Source: Methylophaga sp. OBS4 (GTDB lineage Bacteria > Pseudomonadota > Gammaproteobacteria > Nitrosococcales > Methylophagaceae). Taken from it: a stretch of 64,000 bases of DNA. The notes under the pieces were generated by a model. The model worked only from the letters and a program-made list of their open reading frames with translations, did not search any database and was not told the DNA's origin. This document shows, piece by piece, positions 1 to 8,034 of this stretch. The DNA lies in the NCBI RefSeq assembly GCF_026319305.1, contig NZ_JAPDMV010000003.1, positions 1 through 64,000 on the forward strand, read 5' to 3'. Position numbers and translations under genes: made by a program. Positions within the stretch are counted from its first letter, which is position 1; each line of letters opens with the position of its first letter.

Positions 1-63
1 GTTTCACCTTCGCCTCTGTTGTGTTATGAAAATAGGGATGAAAAAAAGGATATTCACGGATGA
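1..63 (+). CDS. possible 3' end of an upstream gene (partial)
   Basis: Frame 1 is open from the window edge for 20 codons and stops at the TGA of positions 61-63, overlapping the ATG of the next gene as ATGA. In many gammaproteobacteria sdhE (ygfY) precedes ygfX, so this could be its tail, but the visible residues do not clearly match SdhE. Too little sequence is present to identify it. Confidence 0.2.
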   Translation, partial: VSPSPLLCYENRDEKKDIHG

Positions 64-485
64 AGGTCAGTATCGGTCGTTCCTTTCTTATTTTGTGCTA
101 TTTATGCACGGCACATGGTTGCGCTGTGTTGCTGGTGATAGCAGTGGCTTTGCCGGTCATAGTCCAAAGTTTGCTATGTCTGTTACTGTTACTGAGCTTG
201 TTTTATTACTGCCGGCAGTTTCAGTGGCAGGCTGGCGGAAAATCGATTACCGCGCTGGAATGTAATCAAGATAATCAGTGGTATGTGATCTGTTCCAATC
301 AAAGCAAACAAGGTCCTTGTACCCTCATGGGCAGTGTAGTTATGGCGCAATGGCTTATTGTGCATCTGCAGCAACGTCGTGATGGCCGCAAACTGGCGGT
401 AGTGATTGCCACTGATGCTGCGGATAAAGAAAAGTTAAGGCAGTTGAGAATCAAACTGCGTGATCCGGCAACCTGGGCTCAATAA
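60..485 (+). CDS. ygfX: YgfX/CptA-like inner-membrane protein
   Basis: This 141-residue protein has two closely spaced hydrophobic segments in its first 55 residues and a soluble C-terminal half. That is the plan of YgfX (CptA), described in E. coli as the membrane partner of SdhE/YgfY and reported to affect cytoskeletal proteins. Upstream in-frame stops force the start to position 60 or later, and an AAAGGA motif lies about 10 bases before it. The 3' end overlaps the convergent nadB by 35 bases. Adjacency to nadB and rpoE is the usual context in pseudomonads and relatives. The assignment rests on topology, size and neighbours rather than a catalytic motif. Confidence 0.6.
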   Translation: MKVSIGRSFLILCYLCTAHGCAVLLVIAVALPVIVQSLLCLLLLLSLFYYCRQFQWQAGGKSITALECNQDNQWYVICSNQSKQGPCTLMGSVVMAQWLIVHLQQRRDGRKLAVVIATDAADKEKLRQLRIKLRDPATWAQ

Positions 486-2064
486 TCGTATCGTGAGGGG
501 GGTGACTGTTATCCTGCTCCGGGTAGTCCAATGTGTAATGCAGGCCGCGGCTTTCTTTTCTCAGCAGCGCCGAAGTGATAATCAACTCTGCAACATCAGC
601 CAGGTTACGCAGTTCCAGCAGATCATTACTGATGTGATGCTGAGAGTAATATTCGCGGATTTCATTTTGCAGCAGATTCAGCCGCTGCCTGGCTTTATGT
701 AGCCGTTCGGTGGTGCGCACAATACCAACGTAATCCCACATAAAGCGGCGTAGTTCGTCCCAGTTATGGCTGATGGCGATGGCTTCTTTGGCCGGATAAA
801 CCTGACTGGCATCCCAGGGACGTACTGCGGGAGGTGTCGCAAGCGGTAACTGTTTTTTTATGTCGTCGGCAGCTGCGCCGGCAAATACCAGACATTCCAG
901 TAATGAATTACTGGCCATGCGGTTAGCACCGTGCAAGCCGGTATGTGCCGTCTCACCCACTGCATAGAGCCCCGGGATATCTGTTCTGCCATTTAGATCG
1001 GTGACAATGCCGCCACACGTGTAATGGGCGGCAGGCACTACCGGAATAGGCTCTTTTGTGATATCGATACCAAACTGTTTGCAGCGTTGATAAATCGTCG
1101 GGAAGTGGCTTTTGATAAATGCTTCCGGTTGGTGGGAAATATCCAGATAAACACAATCATGGCCGAGCCGCTTCATTTCATGGTCGATAGCACGGGCGAC
1201 AATATCACGGGGCGCCAGTTCTGCCTGCGGGTGGAACCGATCCATAAAACGCTCACCGTTTGCCAGCAAAAGTTTAGCGCCTTCACCGCGTAACGCCTCA
1301 CTGATCAGAAATGATTTAGCTTTGGGATGAAACAGGCAGGTAGGGTGGAACTGGATAAATTCCATATTGGCAACCCGGCAGCCTGCACGCCAGCCCATGG
1401 CAATGCCGTCACCGGTCGATACATCAGGGTTACTGGTGTACAGATAGGCTTTGCCGGCGCCGCCTGTGGCCAACACAGTAACCGGGGCCATAAAAGTTTT
1501 GGTTTCATCATGCTTGATATCGAGCACATAGCAGCCGAGGCAACGATTATCCTGTTCCCCCAATTGTTTGCGACTGGTGATAAGGTCAATCCCAATATGG
1601 TAGGGAAACATTTCAATATTGGGATGTGCTCTGGCTTTTGCCAACAGCGTGGTTTCCACCTCGCGGCCAGTTGCATCGGCTGAGTGAATAATACGACGGT
1701 GACTGTGGCCGCCTTCCTGGGTCAGGTGATAAGTCTGAGAGGTCACACCATCTCTGGTAAACGACACGCCTTGTTGGATCAGCCATTCAATATTTTCGCG
1801 GGCATGTTCCACAGTAAAGCGGGCAGCTTGTTCATTACACAACCCTGCGCCGGCGCGAAGGGTATCGTCGATGTGCGATTGAATGGAGTCGGTTTTGTCC
1901 AGGACCACGGAAATTCCGCCCTGAGCATATAATGAGGCGCCTTCTTCCAACTGGCCTTTGGATATTACCGCCACTTTGGCGTGATCCGCCATATGCAGAG
2001 CCAGAGTCAGGCCAGCCGTGCCGCTGCCGATAATTAAAATGTCACAATGATGCGTTGTTGTCAT
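451..2064 (-). CDS. nadB: L-aspartate oxidase
   Basis: NadB is an FAD flavoenzyme that oxidises L-aspartate to iminoaspartate, the first step of de novo NAD synthesis, which NadA then condenses. The 537-residue length is normal. The dinucleotide-binding GSGTAG motif is at residues 13-18, followed by the family signature YAQGGI, and the active-site region with the HGANRMASNSLLE stretch lies in the second half. The ATG at 2064 begins directly before the FAD-binding strand, so the start is secure. It is divergent from rpoE, an arrangement conserved in many gammaproteobacteria, and a 23-bp-stem hairpin begins three bases upstream of its start codon. Confidence 0.96.
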   Translation of the reverse strand: MTTTHHCDILIIGSGTAGLTLALHMADHAKVAVISKGQLEEGASLYAQGGISVVLDKTDSIQSHIDDTLRAGAGLCNEQAARFTVEHARENIEWLIQQGVSFTRDGVTSQTYHLTQEGGHSHRRIIHSADATGREVETTLLAKARAHPNIEMFPYHIGIDLITSRKQLGEQDNRCLGCYVLDIKHDETKTFMAPVTVLATGGAGKAYLYTSNPDVSTGDGIAMGWRAGCRVANMEFIQFHPTCLFHPKAKSFLISEALRGEGAKLLLANGERFMDRFHPQAELAPRDIVARAIDHEMKRLGHDCVYLDISHQPEAFIKSHFPTIYQRCKQFGIDITKEPIPVVPAAHYTCGGIVTDLNGRTDIPGLYAVGETAHTGLHGANRMASNSLLECLVFAGAAADDIKKQLPLATPPAVRPWDASQVYPAKEAIAISHNWDELRRFMWDYVGIVRTTERLHKARQRLNLLQNEIREYYSQHHISNDLLELRNLADVAELIITSALLRKESRGLHYTLDYPEQDNSHPPHDTIIEPRLPDHAV

Positions 2065-2066
2065 AA

Positions 2067-2152
2067 GAGCCTGTTTATAATCTCACGGTCGGCGCCTTGC
2101 CTGAACCATTTTCTGACAGCAACGCGATTACCGTGAGATTATAAACAGGCTC
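2067..2152. repeat. 86-bp inverted-repeat element (23-bp perfect arms)
   Basis: The arms at 2067-2089 and 2130-2152 are perfect reverse complements of 23 bases (left arm begins GAGCCTGTTTATAATC) around a 40-base centre. The element lies between divergent nadB and rpoE, starting 3 bases upstream of the nadB ATG, so it would fall inside the nadB leader. It looks like a miniature palindromic insertion rather than a terminator, because no T-tract follows. No second copy is visible in the window. Confidence 0.75.
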
Positions 2153-2202
2153 CAAAGGCATATAAAGGTACAATAGGAATGGGATTATTTTGCACCGAAT
2201 GT

Positions 2203-2229
2203 GGAACAATGTTAAATCGATATGGTCAA
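2203..2229 (+). promoter_or_regulatory. candidate sigma-E promoter for rpoE
   Basis: GGAACAA at 2203-2209 and GTCAA at 2225-2229 are separated by 15 bases, resembling the GGAACTT / GTCnAA elements used by RpoE/AlgU. They lie about 55 bases upstream of the rpoE start. RpoE-type sigma factors usually autoregulate, so the location fits. This is a motif match only. Confidence 0.45.
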
Positions 2230-2283
2230 TCAAGCTGTAAATAAGAACAAGCTCTGGCGTGTCGATGAAGGCCGGACGAAAGG

Positions 2284-2859
2284 ATGAATGTGGATCAAGA
2301 GCTAGTACGGCGCGTACAGGCGGGTGATAAGAAGGCGTTTGACCTGTTGATTATGAAGTATCAGCAGCGAATCATACATGTAATAACCGGGTTTGTGCAT
2401 GACCCTGTTGAAGCAATGGATGTCGCTCAGGAAGCATTTATCAAAGCCTATCGCGCACTGCCGGGTTTTCGTGGTGACAGTGCGTTCTACACATGGCTGT
2501 ATCGTATTGCCATCAACACATCCAAAAATTATCTGACTGCCGCCTCACGGCGGCCGCCAGTTACTGATGTGGATGCGATGGATGCCACCATTTACTATGA
2601 TGCACCGGAATTGAAGGAATATAACACGCCGGAAAACAGTCTAATGAGTGACGAACTCGAACAGGCTATACATCAGGCGATACAGGACCTGCCGGAAGAT
2701 ACGGCAACAGCCATCAAACTGCGGGAGTTTGAAGGGTTGAGTTATGAGGAAATTGCACAGGCAATGGATTGTCCGATAGGCACGGTGCGGTCACGTATCT
2801 TTCGCGCCAGAGAGGCAATAGATAAACAGGTCAAAGCAGTAATGGGTGGAGAGGAATAA
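2284..2859 (+). CDS. rpoE: RNA polymerase sigma-E factor (RpoE/AlgU)
   Basis: This 191-residue ECF sigma factor directs the envelope-stress regulon. Region 2 is visible in the first 90 residues (DVAQEAFIKAYRALPGFRGDSAF type signature around residues 47-70), and region 4 near the C-terminus carries the helix-turn-helix GLSYEEIAQAMDCPIGTVRSR. It is followed three bases later by its anti-sigma gene rseA, then rseB, rseC and mucD, the standard order in pseudomonad-like genomes. A sigma-E-type promoter motif upstream suggests autoregulation. Confidence 0.97.
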   Translation: MNVDQELVRRVQAGDKKAFDLLIMKYQQRIIHVITGFVHDPVEAMDVAQEAFIKAYRALPGFRGDSAFYTWLYRIAINTSKNYLTAASRRPPVTDVDAMDATIYYDAPELKEYNTPENSLMSDELEQAIHQAIQDLPEDTATAIKLREFEGLSYEEIAQAMDCPIGTVRSRIFRAREAIDKQVKAVMGGEE

Positions 2860-2861
2860 CT

Positions 2862-3428
2862 ATGACAGCCAATCAACAAGAACTATTGTCTGCATTCGTC
2901 GATGGCGAATTGGACCCAAAGGAGCTGGACCAGCTGTTGGCACTGATGAATTCTAATGAAAAGCTCAGAGCCGACTATCTCAGTTATCAATTTACCAGCG
3001 ATTTGATGCATGGTTACACAACGGGCAAACAGTCAGTTGATTTAACTGCTCGTATCAGTAAGGCGCTGGGGGACGTGGCGCCTCTGACACAATCGCATGT
3101 ACCCCAACAACTCAAAGCCAGAGTACTTACTCTGCCGAACTGGTTCTGGAAACAGACTGCGGGAATGGCTGCGGCCGCTTCAATTGGTGCACTTGCAGTC
3201 ATGGGGGTTATGAATCAGCCGCAAACAGCTGTCTCCCCTACCGCCGACTTGGTACAAGCCGAACCTGTTCAGAAAAGCATCGCAGTAGCTGCTTCTAACC
3301 GTTGGACAGTAAGCGAACAAGAAGTAGAAGACAGACTCAACAACTACCTGGTTGATCATAATGAATATGCCGGTGCATCTGGTCTGTTTTCTTATGCACG
3401 GGTTGTTTCCTATGGTAAGGAGCAGTAA
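2862..3428 (+). CDS. rseA: sigma-E anti-sigma factor RseA (MucA)
   Basis: RseA is a single-pass inner-membrane protein that holds RpoE inactive until regulated proteolysis releases it. The N-terminal 70 residues match the cytoplasmic sigma-binding domain (LSAFVDGELD motif near the start). A hydrophobic segment rich in Ala/Gly around residues 100-118 is the transmembrane helix. The periplasmic tail ends in the MucA-like pattern HNEYAGASG...YARVVSY. A good GGAG ribosome site precedes the ATG, three bases after rpoE. Length (188 residues) is normal for the MucA type. Confidence 0.93.
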   Translation: MTANQQELLSAFVDGELDPKELDQLLALMNSNEKLRADYLSYQFTSDLMHGYTTGKQSVDLTARISKALGDVAPLTQSHVPQQLKARVLTLPNWFWKQTAGMAAAASIGALAVMGVMNQPQTAVSPTADLVQAEPVQKSIAVAASNRWTVSEQEVEDRLNNYLVDHNEYAGASGLFSYARVVSYGKEQ

Positions 3429-3431
3429 CTG

Positions 3432-4418
3432 ATGCGTTTCTTGCTACATCTGTTTTTGGCTTTGTCCTTGGCTTTATCGGTCACTGCCCATGCCGCTGAC
3501 AAGGATGCAATCGACATTCTGCAACGTATGACAGAGGCAGCAAAAAATCTTAATTACGAAGGGGTTTTTGCTTATCAGTCCGGGAGAAACCTGCAGTCGA
3601 TTCGTATTTATCACCGGGCAGATGCCCGGGGAGAAGTGGAGCGGCTGATTTCGCTTAACGGCGCTGCTCGTGAAGTGATTCGCAGCAATGATATGGTGAC
3701 CTGCATCAATCCTGATGGCAAGAAGGTTAATGTCAGCCGCCGTCCTTTAGGTCAGGGGTTTCCCAGTGATTTACCCCGACGCCTGAATGCCGCGACCCCT
3801 TATTATCAGGTTGAGCTGGGCGGTACTGACAGGGTCGCAGGGCGTAAGGCGTATGAACTGCTGATAACGCCGGTTGATGATTATCGTTATGGCTATCGAT
3901 TCTGGGTGGATGCTGAAACCTATTTGTTGCTGAAATCAGAACTGAGGGCGGGCAATGGTAATGTACTTGAGACCTTTGCTTTTTCATCACTGACAACCGA
4001 TATACACATTCCCGAACACAAACTGAAATCGCAAATGAGTGGCGAGGAATTGACCTGGCATCGAACTGAGTCTGAAACACCGGTTAACATGGCCAGTCAA
4101 CGCGATATGTCTTCGTGGCAGGCACAATGGTTACCGGACGGTTTTGCTTTGGTCGCATTGCAAACCCGTCTCAGGGCCAGTAACGGTGCCAATATAGAAC
4201 AGCGTGTATACAGCGATGGGCTCAGCTCCGTTTCCGTGTTTATCGAAAAAATCCGTGCCCGCCACAATCATTTGCGAGGCGGATCCCGGATGGGAGCTAT
4301 CAATGCTTTCGGCACTATTATAAATTCCCATTTTGTCACCGTGGTGGGTGAAGTCCCGGCTGTTACCGTGGAGAAAATCGGCAACGGACTTGTCTTTGCC
4401 AATGGTGAACAACCATGA
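3432..4418 (+). CDS. rseB: periplasmic sigma-E regulator RseB (MucB)
   Basis: RseB binds the periplasmic part of RseA and senses mislocalised lipoproteins or LPS, protecting RseA from cleavage. The first 22 residues form a classical signal peptide ending AHA. The remaining residues fit the MucB/RseB two-domain fold: a LolA-like N-terminal domain and a smaller C-terminal domain. An AAGGAG ribosome site precedes the start, and the stop overlaps the rseC ATG (ATGA), implying coupled translation. Confidence 0.94.
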   Translation: MRFLLHLFLALSLALSVTAHAADKDAIDILQRMTEAAKNLNYEGVFAYQSGRNLQSIRIYHRADARGEVERLISLNGAAREVIRSNDMVTCINPDGKKVNVSRRPLGQGFPSDLPRRLNAATPYYQVELGGTDRVAGRKAYELLITPVDDYRYGYRFWVDAETYLLLKSELRAGNGNVLETFAFSSLTTDIHIPEHKLKSQMSGEELTWHRTESETPVNMASQRDMSSWQAQWLPDGFALVALQTRLRASNGANIEQRVYSDGLSSVSVFIEKIRARHNHLRGGSRMGAINAFGTIINSHFVTVVGEVPAVTVEKIGNGLVFANGEQP

Positions 4419-4840
4419 TTGAGCAAAAAGCAACGGTTATCAGCCGCGATGAACACCAAGTCTGGCTGGAAGCTGAACGGCAATCCACCTGTAGTCAATG
4501 CCAGGTAAAAAAAGGTTGTGGCACCGGTTTGCTGGCCAAACATGTGGGTAAGCGCTTTTCCCGTATTGCCGTGGCGGCGGACAATGATTTGCAAGTGGGG
4601 CAGGAAGTCACGGTGGTTATTCCGGAACAGGCGCTGCTGTCCGGTGCTTTTCTAATGTATATGATGCCTTTATTGCTGATGTTTGCAGCTGCCGCCTTGG
4701 TTCGTGTTAGCGGTGCGGGGGAACTAGCGGAAATCGTAGCGGGTCTATCTGGCCTGATGACCGGTTTTTATTGGGTACGAATCCGCTTGAAAAACAGAAA
4801 TACGGGCATGCAAGTCAAAATTACAGAGGATTTCAAATGA
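4415..4840 (+). CDS. rseC: RseC/MucC family membrane protein
   Basis: This 141-residue protein has an N-terminal cysteine cluster (CSQCQVKKGCG, about residues 24-34) and two hydrophobic helices between about residues 70 and 118. Both are typical of RseC/MucC, a positive modulator of sigma-E signalling linked in some bacteria to redox or Fe-S functions (RsxC-associated). It overlaps rseB at its start and mucD at its end, four bases each, so the cluster is tightly coupled. Confidence 0.9.
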   Translation: MIEQKATVISRDEHQVWLEAERQSTCSQCQVKKGCGTGLLAKHVGKRFSRIAVAADNDLQVGQEVTVVIPEQALLSGAFLMYMMPLLLMFAAAALVRVSGAGELAEIVAGLSGLMTGFYWVRIRLKNRNTGMQVKITEDFK

Positions 4841-6252
4841 GACAATACAAAAATTGGACTGCTGTCATCATGATGTTGATGGCGTGGCTGATGTTGAGTA
4901 TGAACGTGCAGGCTCGCGCCCTGCCTGATTTTACTGATTTGGTTGCTGATAATGGTGACGCCGTTGTCAACATCAGTACTCGCAACAAAAACGATCAGGC
5001 GCCCACATCCATGTTGCCTCCTGGCATGGAAATTCCGGAAGGCTCACCTATCGACGATTTTCTCAAAAAGTTTTTTGAAGGTCCGGGCGCACCTCGTCCG
5101 CCACACCAGAATGAGTCACTTGGATCAGGTTTTGTGCTGTCTTCGGACGGTTATATCCTGACCAATCATCATGTTATCAAGGATGCTGACGAAATCATTG
5201 TTCGTTTCAGTGATCGCACTGAGCTGGATGCCGAATTGCTGGGCAGTGATGAACGTAGTGATGTGGCATTACTCAAGGTCGATGCAACAGGACTGAAAGC
5301 CGTTAAACTGGGTGATTCAAACAAACTGAAAGTAGGTGAATGGGTACTGGCAATTGGATCACCCTTTGGTTTTGATTATTCAGCCACAGCAGGGATTGTC
5401 AGTGCTTTGGGCCGCAGTTTGCCTAGTGACAGCTATGTACCTTTTATCCAGACGGATGTGGCGATTAATCCGGGTAACTCCGGTGGCCCGCTGTTTAATC
5501 TGCAGGGTGAAGTGATTGGCATCAACTCACAAATATACAGCCGCACCGGCGGATTCATGGGCGTCTCCTTTGCCATACCGGTCGATGTGGTTATGAATGT
5601 GGTTGCGCAAATCAAATCACAAGGTTATGTCAGTCGCGGCTGGCTGGGCGTGGTGATTCAGGATGTTACCCGTGAGCTGGCTGAATCATTCGGCCTCAAT
5701 AAACCAAAAGGTGCGCTGATATCACGCGTTGTTGGCGATAGCCCGGCGGCCAAAGCCGGTTTCCAGGCCGGGGACGTGATTCTCAACTTTGATGGCAGAG
5801 AGGTTGAAACCTCTTCTGACTTACCGCCCATCGTTGGCAGAACGTTGGTAGGTAAGGAGGTGGATGTGAAGGTGATGCGTAACAATAAACGTAAGACCAT
5901 CAAAGTCACTATCGAAGAATTGCCTGAAGAACAGGAACTGGCCAGCAGCGGCAGTAAACCGGGCCGCTTTGTTGATAATCGTCTGGCTATGGAAGTCGCT
6001 GAGTTACAACCGAAACAGCGTGAACAGTACGAAATCGAAAAAGGTGGTGTGATAGTTATGAAGGTTGAAAAAGGTCCGGCGATCAATGCCGGTATTCGTC
6101 CGGGTGATGTGATTTTGAGCCTGAACAATGAGTATCTTGCCGATGCCCATCACTTTATCGAGATTGCCAAAGAACTGCCCGCCGGTAAGCCGATTCCGGT
6201 TCTGATTCAGCGTGGTGGGGAATCCCAATTCCTGGCATTGACAATAAAATAA
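4837..6252 (+). CDS. mucD: periplasmic serine endoprotease MucD (DegP/HtrA family)
   Basis: This is a periplasmic HtrA protease that degrades misfolded envelope proteins and dampens the sigma-E response. The start is taken at the ATG of 4837, which overlaps the rseC stop and is followed by a clear signal peptide ending near residue 25. The catalytic triad is visible: His112 in TNHHV, Asp142 in RSDVALL and Ser215 in GNSGGP. Two PDZ domains follow (about residues 265-365 and 385-470). The 471-residue length matches DegQ/MucD enzymes. It is the last gene of the operon and is followed by a strong terminator. Confidence 0.95.
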   Translation: MRQYKNWTAVIMMLMAWLMLSMNVQARALPDFTDLVADNGDAVVNISTRNKNDQAPTSMLPPGMEIPEGSPIDDFLKKFFEGPGAPRPPHQNESLGSGFVLSSDGYILTNHHVIKDADEIIVRFSDRTELDAELLGSDERSDVALLKVDATGLKAVKLGDSNKLKVGEWVLAIGSPFGFDYSATAGIVSALGRSLPSDSYVPFIQTDVAINPGNSGGPLFNLQGEVIGINSQIYSRTGGFMGVSFAIPVDVVMNVVAQIKSQGYVSRGWLGVVIQDVTRELAESFGLNKPKGALISRVVGDSPAAKAGFQAGDVILNFDGREVETSSDLPPIVGRTLVGKEVDVKVMRNNKRKTIKVTIEELPEEQELASSGSKPGRFVDNRLAMEVAELQPKQREQYEIEKGGVIVMKVEKGPAINAGIRPGDVILSLNNEYLADAHHFIEIAKELPAGKPIPVLIQRGGESQFLALTIK

Positions 6253-6278
6253 GAAGTTTCCCATTTTTTTAAAAATAA

Positions 6279-6313
6279 AAAGCAGCTGATCTTTAAGGTC
6301 AGCTGCTTTTTTT
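6279..6313 (+). terminator. rho-independent terminator of the rpoE-mucD operon
   Basis: A 9-10 bp stem (AGCAGCTGA...GTCAGCTGCT) with a short loop is followed by a run of T, about 30 bases after the mucD stop. An A-run before the stem means it could also act on the opposite strand, after the convergent MATE gene. Confidence 0.85.
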
Positions 6314-6384
6314 CATGGGCTGAAGTAGCTATACCCGTGATACCGTTAAATATACATCTATGCCTGACCAGTTAACAGACAGGC

Positions 6385-7734
6385 TTATGGTTGCAGGCTT
6401 TGTATCGGTTTGAACTGCCTGTAAAGCACCCAGGCGAGTATGAATGTCAGCCATTCGGCAAGTGGCAGCGCCAGCAGGAATTGCTGATCCGGCAGCCACA
6501 AAGACAGGAGTAATAACAGGCCTATAGGTAATAACAATCCTCTTGATACCGCGACCAGCATCGAGGGCAGCGGCTTCTGCATGGCGGTCAGGTAAACAGA
6601 GATCGTGACGTTCAGACCATTAACCAGAAATAAAGGCCAGACGATAGCAATAAAGTGTGTCGAGATGTTTCTGGTTTGCTGCGAGGCTTCATGCAGAAAC
6701 AGGCCGGTCAGCCACTGGGGCCAGATTAATAAAGCCAGTGTCAGTACCAGGCTCAATATCATTACCATCAATATAGCTATGTTAACGAATTGCTGAATAC
6801 GCCTGGCATGACCTGCACCATGGTTGTGACTGACCAGCAGATGCAATGCATCGGCAATGCCGTAATAAAGCATCAGGCTGACAAAGATAAGATAATTGAT
6901 AACCGCAAAAGCGGCGATGCCGGTTACACCTTGACTGAGCACCAGTAACCAGTTCAGCAGCAGAATAACCAGACCACCCGAAATTTCATTGATAAACTCA
7001 GACAGACCATTCACGGCGATACGTCCCAGTTCCGACCATTGGCCCAGTTGTCTCGTGAAATATAACTGTCGCTGTTGGCTGAGGAAAAAAGTCGACAAAA
7101 TGAACAATTGCATGGTTTGTGCAATGGCTGTTGCCCAGGCAGCACCGGTCAGCCCCATGTCAAAAACAATAATAAACAGCGCATCAAGCACAATATTGGT
7201 TATGGCACCGGCTACCAGAGCCGTTGTGGCCAGCGTCTGCCGGTTATCCACTCTGATAAAGTAGTACAGCACCATAGTGAAGATCTGAACCACCAGAACC
7301 ACGCAGATAATATGAAAATAGGGCAATATCAGCGGCATCAATTCATCAGGCGTGCCCAGCAGTTTTAATAACCACCGGTCTGTTAGTAGAGACAGACTCA
7401 TAAATCCGATACCGATGATAAAAATGCTGATCAGACATTTACTGAAAATGGCCGAAGCGGCATGGACCTGTCCCTGGCCCAGATAATGTCCACCCCGGAT
7501 GGCACCACCGATAGAGAGCATCAGTGCCACGCCGAAGATCAATGAAAAAAACGGGATCAGCAGGTTAATGGCTGCCAGACCCTCGGCGCTGACAAAATGG
7601 CCGACGAAAATACCGTCAACGATGCTGGCTGTGGTAATGGCAAGCAGTCCCAGAATGGAGGGGAAGGCATAACGTATGAACGTTGATATGACAGGACCGG
7701 TCAAAATAATGTTTTCAGTTTTAGCTTGTTGCAT
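6385..7734 (-). CDS. MATE family multidrug/cation antiporter
   Basis: This 449-residue protein has twelve predicted hydrophobic helices in two six-helix halves, and the family pattern near the N-terminus (IVDGIFVGHFVSAEGLAAINLLIPF). MATE proteins export organic cations or drugs in exchange for Na+ or H+; the substrate cannot be read from sequence. The ATG at 7734 opens a short hydrophilic N-terminus typical of the family. It is monocistronic and convergent with the mucD operon. Confidence 0.88.
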   Translation of the reverse strand: MQQAKTENIILTGPVISTFIRYAFPSILGLLAITTASIVDGIFVGHFVSAEGLAAINLLIPFFSLIFGVALMLSIGGAIRGGHYLGQGQVHAASAIFSKCLISIFIIGIGFMSLSLLTDRWLLKLLGTPDELMPLILPYFHIICVVLVVQIFTMVLYYFIRVDNRQTLATTALVAGAITNIVLDALFIIVFDMGLTGAAWATAIAQTMQLFILSTFFLSQQRQLYFTRQLGQWSELGRIAVNGLSEFINEISGGLVILLLNWLLVLSQGVTGIAAFAVINYLIFVSLMLYYGIADALHLLVSHNHGAGHARRIQQFVNIAILMVMILSLVLTLALLIWPQWLTGLFLHEASQQTRNISTHFIAIVWPLFLVNGLNVTISVYLTAMQKPLPSMLVAVSRGLLLPIGLLLLLSLWLPDQQFLLALPLAEWLTFILAWVLYRQFKPIQSLQP

Positions 7735-8034
7735 GCAATGCCTTCGGGTCAGCGGCTGTTGGTCATTAAATGATCGTGCTACTCATTACTATTTTAGAGG
7801 GCAAGCCACATTAATTGCTTATTGCTGACTTAAGTATTTAATTCACCTGGGCAGGCCAGCCCTTTTTGCTTATGAATTAAAGGATTTAATCTCGTTTTGG
7901 CTTTGTTAAATGCGTATAATAGCGGGTCATTTGCTGCATGCGTGACATACGCAGGCATTTCACCTTTAATTCGGGGGTCGAGTCATTTTGCAAACTGTTA
8001 TATCTGAACCTGTCACGTTTGTAATATCTGTTAA
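7735..8034. promoter_or_regulatory. MATE-lepA intergenic region with a candidate -10
   Basis: This 300-base divergent intergenic region carries a perfect TATAAT at 7915-7920 on the plus strand, with no good -35 at the usual distance. It would give a leader of about 105 bases before lepA. lepA itself has no obvious Shine-Dalgarno sequence. No gene is visible here. Confidence 0.4.
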
